From positions 1 through 15,313 of the forward strand of contig WQUN01000052.1 in the NCBI GenBank assembly GCA_009782085.1: DNA of 15,313 nt, given 5' to 3'. Source of the stretch: Bacillota bacterium (GTDB taxonomy: Bacteria; Bacillota; Clostridia; Lachnospirales; WQUN01). Position 1 is the stretch's first letter. Each line of letters opens with the position of its first letter. Positions 12,342-15,313 of the stretch are shown here, piece by piece. A program made the translations under genes and the position numbers. The notes below the pieces were generated by a model. The model ran no database searches. It was not told where the DNA came from and worked only from the letters and a program-made list of their open reading frames with translations.

Positions 12342-13317
12342 ATACATTCTCCAGCCCTCTCCCATAGAACTCCACCCGTTTGTCTATTTCCGCGTAATCT
12401 ATGACCCCGTCGCGCAGGAACCTCTCCAGCGTCCCGATGTCCGGGATCCCGGCCCTGCCCCCGATGCGCGTGCACTTTATGGCCGCCGCGGCGCTCGCGA
12501 ACCTCGCTGCTTCCCTCGCCGGGAAGCCCCGGAGCAGTCCCGACAGGAACGCCCCGTGGAAAACGTCCCCAGCGCCGACGGTGTCCTCCGTCTCGACCGA
12601 AAACGCCGGCAGCCGGAAAAAACCCTCTTCGCAAACCCCCGCGCAGCCGTCCTCCCCGAAGGTGAAGACGGCTATCCGCGGGCCCATATCCGCGATACGG
12701 CGGCAGTTCTCCTCCAACAGCCCGTCTCCGCCGTCCCCGAACATACCCCCGTAGAAATATTCCGAGCCCACGAACACGTCGATTTTCGGTATCATAACCG
12801 CGATGCCCTCCGAATAGCCGTCCGCGTCGATGAAGATTTGAACCCCGGCCTCTCTGGCGATGTCTGCGGCCCGCTCCGTGACGCCGTTTGCGCGGCAGAT
12901 GAACAGGTATTTCGCACGGCGTAGCATTTCCGCGTCTATGTCCTCAAGGGCGCATTCCGGAGCGGAGCCGGGAGCGAACAGGAAACTCCGGCTCCCCGTC
13001 GCGCGGTCGCTCAGAACTATGGAAAGCGATGAGGACGCCCGTTCCGTTATTTTCACGGCGGAGACGTCGACGCCGTGGAGCCGCAGGTCCCGGACGATGA
13101 AATCCCCGAAGATGTCCCCGCCGACGCGGCCCATCATGGCGCACTTCGCCCCGAGGCGGGAGCAGGCCGCCAGACCCGTGGCCACCTTGCCTCCGCCCTG
13201 CCAGCTGAGCGCCTTTACGCGCTCCGCGCCGCCGGGGACGGGGAAGCGGCCGATGTTCACGTTCAAATCCACGCAGGGCGCGTCGATCCCGACCACGTCG
13301 TACATAAACTCCCTCAC
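12334..13317 (-). CDS. PfkB-family carbohydrate kinase
   Basis: This 327-residue ribokinase-type enzyme transfers phosphate from ATP to a sugar or sugar-acid hydroxyl. The N-terminal glycine pair motif is in WQGGGKVATGLAACSRLG, and the C-terminal signature DTVGAGDVFHGAF (245-257) places the catalytic base at D251. The start taken is the GTG that overlaps the aldolase stop (GTGA), a 4-base coupling overlap; the ATG four codons later has AGGGAG too close upstream. Members of this family phosphorylate many sugars (ribose, fructose, 2-keto-3-deoxygluconate, deoxygluconate, sulfofructose), and this sequence alone does not tell which. Confidence 0.93.
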   Translation of the reverse strand: MREFMYDVVGIDAPCVDLNVNIGRFPVPGGAERVKALSWQGGGKVATGLAACSRLGAKCAMMGRVGGDIFGDFIVRDLRLHGVDVSAVKITERASSSLSIVLSDRATGSRSFLFAPGSAPECALEDIDAEMLRRAKYLFICRANGVTERAADIAREAGVQIFIDADGYSEGIAVMIPKIDVFVGSEYFYGGMFGDGGDGLLEENCRRIADMGPRIAVFTFGEDGCAGVCEEGFFRLPAFSVETEDTVGAGDVFHGAFLSGLLRGFPAREAARFASAAAAIKCTRIGGRAGIPDIGTLERFLRDGVIDYAEIDKRVEFYGRGLENVYG

Positions 13318-14168
13318 GATATCGTCGCTCCGTTCGGATTCACAAGCCTTATTTTTTCGCGCAAAAAGCCGACGGCTCGCTCCCGCGCGCCGCTTATCAG
13401 CGCCAAAGCGTCCCCGCCCGCGCCCGCCGCGGCGCGCTCCGCCAGAGCGCCGCCGATAGCCCGGAAATACTCGGTGGCTATGTTGAACTTGGCGACGCCC
13501 AGTTTTACCGCCTCTCTTATCTGCCAGTCCGGAATATCCGAGCAGCCGTGCAGGACCAGCGGGACGCCGGCGGCCTTTCGGAGGGCCTCGATGCGCTTGA
13601 AATCCAGGACCGGCGTTTGTACGTAAGCGCCGTGGGCGTTCCCGACGGCGACGGCGAGCGAGCCGCAGCCCGTGCGGGCCGTAAAGTCCCGCGCCTGCTC
13701 CGGGTCGGTGAAAAAATCGCGGTTGGTGAACATGTCCGCGTCCGCGCCGGAACCCACATGCCCGAGCTCCGCCTCCACATCGACGCCAAAAACGCGGGCG
13801 GCGCGCACCACGGCGAAGGTCAGCCCGACGTTCTGCTCATAGGGCAAAGCTGAGCCGTCCACCATGACCGACGGAAAGCCGCATTTGATGCCGGATAAGG
13901 CTATCTCATAGCTGACGGAGTGGTCCAGGTGCACGGCCACCGGCACGGCCGCCCTTTCCGCCAGGATCACGGCCGCGCGGACTATTATCTCCTTGGGGAT
14001 ATAGGAGTCCAAACCGGGGTAAAATTGGACCATGACCGGGACATTTTCCAGCTCCGCCGCCGTGACGACCCATTTGACGGTCTCATAGTTAAAGGTGTTC
14101 ACCGAAAGCACGCCGTATTTGTTTTCGTCGGCGTGGGCAAGAATATATTTTGCTTTGGTCAGCGGCAT
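13314..14168 (-). CDS. Class II (zinc) fructose-bisphosphate-aldolase-family enzyme
   Basis: This 284-residue enzyme should cleave a phosphorylated ketose to dihydroxyacetone phosphate and an aldehyde, or the reverse. HLDHS (80-84) holds the catalytic D82 and zinc ligand H83; AELGHVG has E134 and H137; GNAHGAY has zinc ligand H179; LHGCSDIP has zinc ligand H207. The family usually reads LHGGSGIP here, and KFNIATE replaces the KVN-(D/A)T-(D/E) of the fructose- or tagatose-bisphosphate enzymes, so the substrate may be unusual. It is the first gene of the operon, with AGGAGG and a TATAAT-like -10 upstream. Class and metal site are secure; the substrate is not. Confidence 0.9.
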   Translation of the reverse strand: MPLTKAKYILAHADENKYGVLSVNTFNYETVKWVVTAAELENVPVMVQFYPGLDSYIPKEIIVRAAVILAERAAVPVAVHLDHSVSYEIALSGIKCGFPSVMVDGSALPYEQNVGLTFAVVRAARVFGVDVEAELGHVGSGADADMFTNRDFFTDPEQARDFTARTGCGSLAVAVGNAHGAYVQTPVLDFKRIEALRKAAGVPLVLHGCSDIPDWQIREAVKLGVAKFNIATEYFRAIGGALAERAAAGAGGDALALISGARERAVGFLREKIRLVNPNGATIS

Positions 14169-14193
14169 AGCGCCGTTCCTCCTGTAAACTTAG

Positions 14194-14239
14194 ATTATAC
14201 AGTATCGTACATTCCGTGGAACAAAAAATCAAGCGTTTG
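14194..14239 (-). promoter_or_regulatory. Promoter and possible operators of the aldolase operon
   Basis: On the minus strand a perfect -10 TATAAT lies at 14194-14199 with no good -35, which suggests control by an activator or other factor. Nearby are TTCCGTGGAA (14212-14221), a palindrome where the -35 should be, and CAAGCGTTTG (14230-14239), which has the CG centre of LacI-type operators. Both are single sites and could be chance. The plus-strand gene starting at 14279 shares this 110-base region. Confidence 0.4.
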
Positions 14240-14278
14240 CGTTATAAAGATAAAACAGCAAAAAGGAGGCCACATCTT

Positions 14279-15313
14279 ATGAAACGAAACATCCTCTCCG
14301 CCGTAACGGCGTCCGCGCTCGCGCTTTCGCTGTGTTTCGGCCTGGTTTTCACCGCGGGATGCGCCGCGGCGCGAGGCGGCAATACGGCGGCCGGAACAGC
14401 CGGGGCACGGACGGCAGCCGGAAAACCGGCCGTTCTATGGGAAAACGATTCACAGGATCCTTCTGTAAAGCTCACCGGCGCGGCCGATACGGCCGCAGTA
14501 CACGCCATTACTGATTCGGCCGCCGTATACGCCCCGACAGATTCGGCCGACGTACGCGCCATTACTGATTCGGCCGCCGTATACGCCAGCACTGCCTCGT
14601 CGAATGCCGGTCCGTCAACCGCGGCAAATGCCGGTACGTCGGCCGCGGCCGCGGCTGAGAGCGGCCCCTTTACCGGCGCCATCGCCCTGTACGTCGGAAG
14701 CCCCAACGCTCTCGTGAACGGAAAGACCGTCACGATCGACTCCAACCCCGCCGTCGCGCCCTATATCGAGAACTCGCGGACTCTGATGCCGCTCCGTTTC
14801 GTGGCGTCGGTTTTGGGCTTCGGCGTGGAATGGCGCGAGGCGGACAAGTCCGTGCTCCTGACCAGAGGCGGCTTGACGCTGGAGTTCAGGCTCGGCTCGA
14901 ACATCATGAGAAATAACGGAAAAGAGGTCGTTATGGACGCCGCGGCCGCCGCCCGGAACGACAGGACGTTCGTGCCGATAGCCTACGTCGCCGGCGCGAT
15001 GGGCCTGAAAGTCACATACGACAGGGGGCTCGTCCTCCTGGACAGCGACAGGTCCTACGACGCCGCGGCTGACAAGGCCTTTATAAACGACACGATAGGG
15101 CGGCTGAGCGGCCTGCCGTTCGTCGGCGGCGAGGCCGGGTTCAACGCGCTGATGAAGGATCTGGCCGAAGAGGACGCGAAGAATATAACGCTGACTGTCG
15201 ACGACATAAAGATGCGGGACATGGGGATCGTTCCGATGCCGGAGGCCGCGGCGGGAATGACTGACGGCGCATCCATGAACGCGGCGGCTGTCACTTCCGC
15301 GCCCGGCGCTCCC
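14279..15313 (+). CDS. Surface protein with copper-amine-oxidase-like N-terminal domain, 3' end missing
   Basis: A 345-codon open frame runs off the right edge. It begins MKRNILSAVTASALALSLCF, a signal peptide ending FTAGC28, a weak lipobox, so it may be a lipoprotein. Residues 72-107 are four 9-residue repeats such as AAVYAPTDS, encoded by 27-base units at 14492-14599, within an Ala/Thr/Ser-rich linker (about 30-130). A copper-amine-oxidase N-terminal-like domain follows (about 140-255: VNGKTVTIDSNPAV, RTLMPLRFVASVLGFGVEW, RTFVPIAYVAGAMGLKV), the stalk domain common on Bacillota surface proteins, not an oxidase. The rest (255-345) has no domain I know. AAGGAGG precedes the ATG by 9 bases. 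It is divergent from the aldolase operon. Confidence 0.85.
   Translation, partial: MKRNILSAVTASALALSLCFGLVFTAGCAAARGGNTAAGTAGARTAAGKPAVLWENDSQDPSVKLTGAADTAAVHAITDSAAVYAPTDSADVRAITDSAAVYASTASSNAGPSTAANAGTSAAAAAESGPFTGAIALYVGSPNALVNGKTVTIDSNPAVAPYIENSRTLMPLRFVASVLGFGVEWREADKSVLLTRGGLTLEFRLGSNIMRNNGKEVVMDAAAAARNDRTFVPIAYVAGAMGLKVTYDRGLVLLDSDRSYDAAADKAFINDTIGRLSGLPFVGGEAGFNALMKDLAEEDAKNITLTVDDIKMRDMGIVPMPEAAAGMTDGASMNAAAVTSAPGAP
14492..14599 (+). repeat. Four tandem 27-base coding repeats
   Basis: Units at 14492, 14519, 14546 and 14573 encode AAVHAITDS, AAVYAPTDS, ADVRAITDS and AAVYASTAS. Units 2 and 4, and 1 and 3, resemble each other most, so the array may have grown as a pair. Such arrays in linker regions often vary in copy number between strains. 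Confidence 0.85.

Noticed and set aside
11154..12404. A 416-codon plus-strand open frame
   Set aside because: It lies antisense to the isomerase-like gene, which has recognisable motifs, a ribosome binding site and operon overlaps; the antisense frame is open because of GC-rich codon bias and resembles nothing.
10208..14168. Identification of the operon as the inositol iolB-iolC-iolJ set
   Set aside because: The cupin has phosphomannose-isomerase-like metal motifs and about 389 residues; IolB is about 270 and lacks those motifs. No IolD, IolE or IolG is present.
14230..14239. CcpA (cre) site in the aldolase promoter
   Set aside because: The central AA-CG-TT fits, but several flanking positions of the cre consensus do not, so only a generic palindrome is reported.

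Overview
The window is GC-rich (about 60% by eye) and looks like the chromosome of a Gram-positive anaerobe of the Bacillota, probably a high-GC uncultured Clostridia-type lineage. This rests on strong AGGAGG ribosome binding sites, a LysM/GH18 wall hydrolase of the spore-cortex type that ends in SLH-like repeats, a copper-amine-oxidase-N-terminal surface protein, and an NAD-type glyceraldehyde-3-phosphate dehydrogenase. The lineage is inference; there is no rRNA or other marker. I see no tRNA, rRNA, CRISPR array, transposase or phage gene.

Layout, left to right. 1-330: no convincing gene, but a GTAGGG-led hairpin repeat and a copy of a small module that recurs near 11.15 kb. 331-975: a membrane site-2-protease homologue whose zinc motif is broken (HEYVK instead of HExxH). 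1239-3472: gap and an iron-dependent alcohol dehydrogenase, closed by a clear terminator. 3563-4583: a more AT-rich cassette with an XRE repressor, its palindromic operator, and a MazE/MazF toxin-antitoxin pair with its own promoter. 4679-6901: a secreted LysM-GH18-(Pro-Thr linker)-SLH wall hydrolase. 7265-9241: uvrB, followed by a small alpha/beta hydrolase (9286-9948). 9945-10180: a cluster of hairpin repeats between convergent genes. 10208-14168, minus strand: a tightly packed four-gene operon, transcribed class II aldolase, PfkB kinase, phosphomannose-isomerase-like cupin, PHP phosphoesterase. 14279-15313, plus strand: the start of a surface protein that runs off the window.

How they fit. 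gap and uvrB, unrelated genes 6 kb apart, carry the same long inverted-repeat element in their leaders. The minus-strand operon has the form of a sugar pathway (isomerize, phosphorylate, cleave) with a PHP hydrolase added. The exact substrate is not visible, and this is the best candidate for an undescribed catabolic system here. The toxin-antitoxin cassette sits between housekeeping genes and differs from them in base composition.
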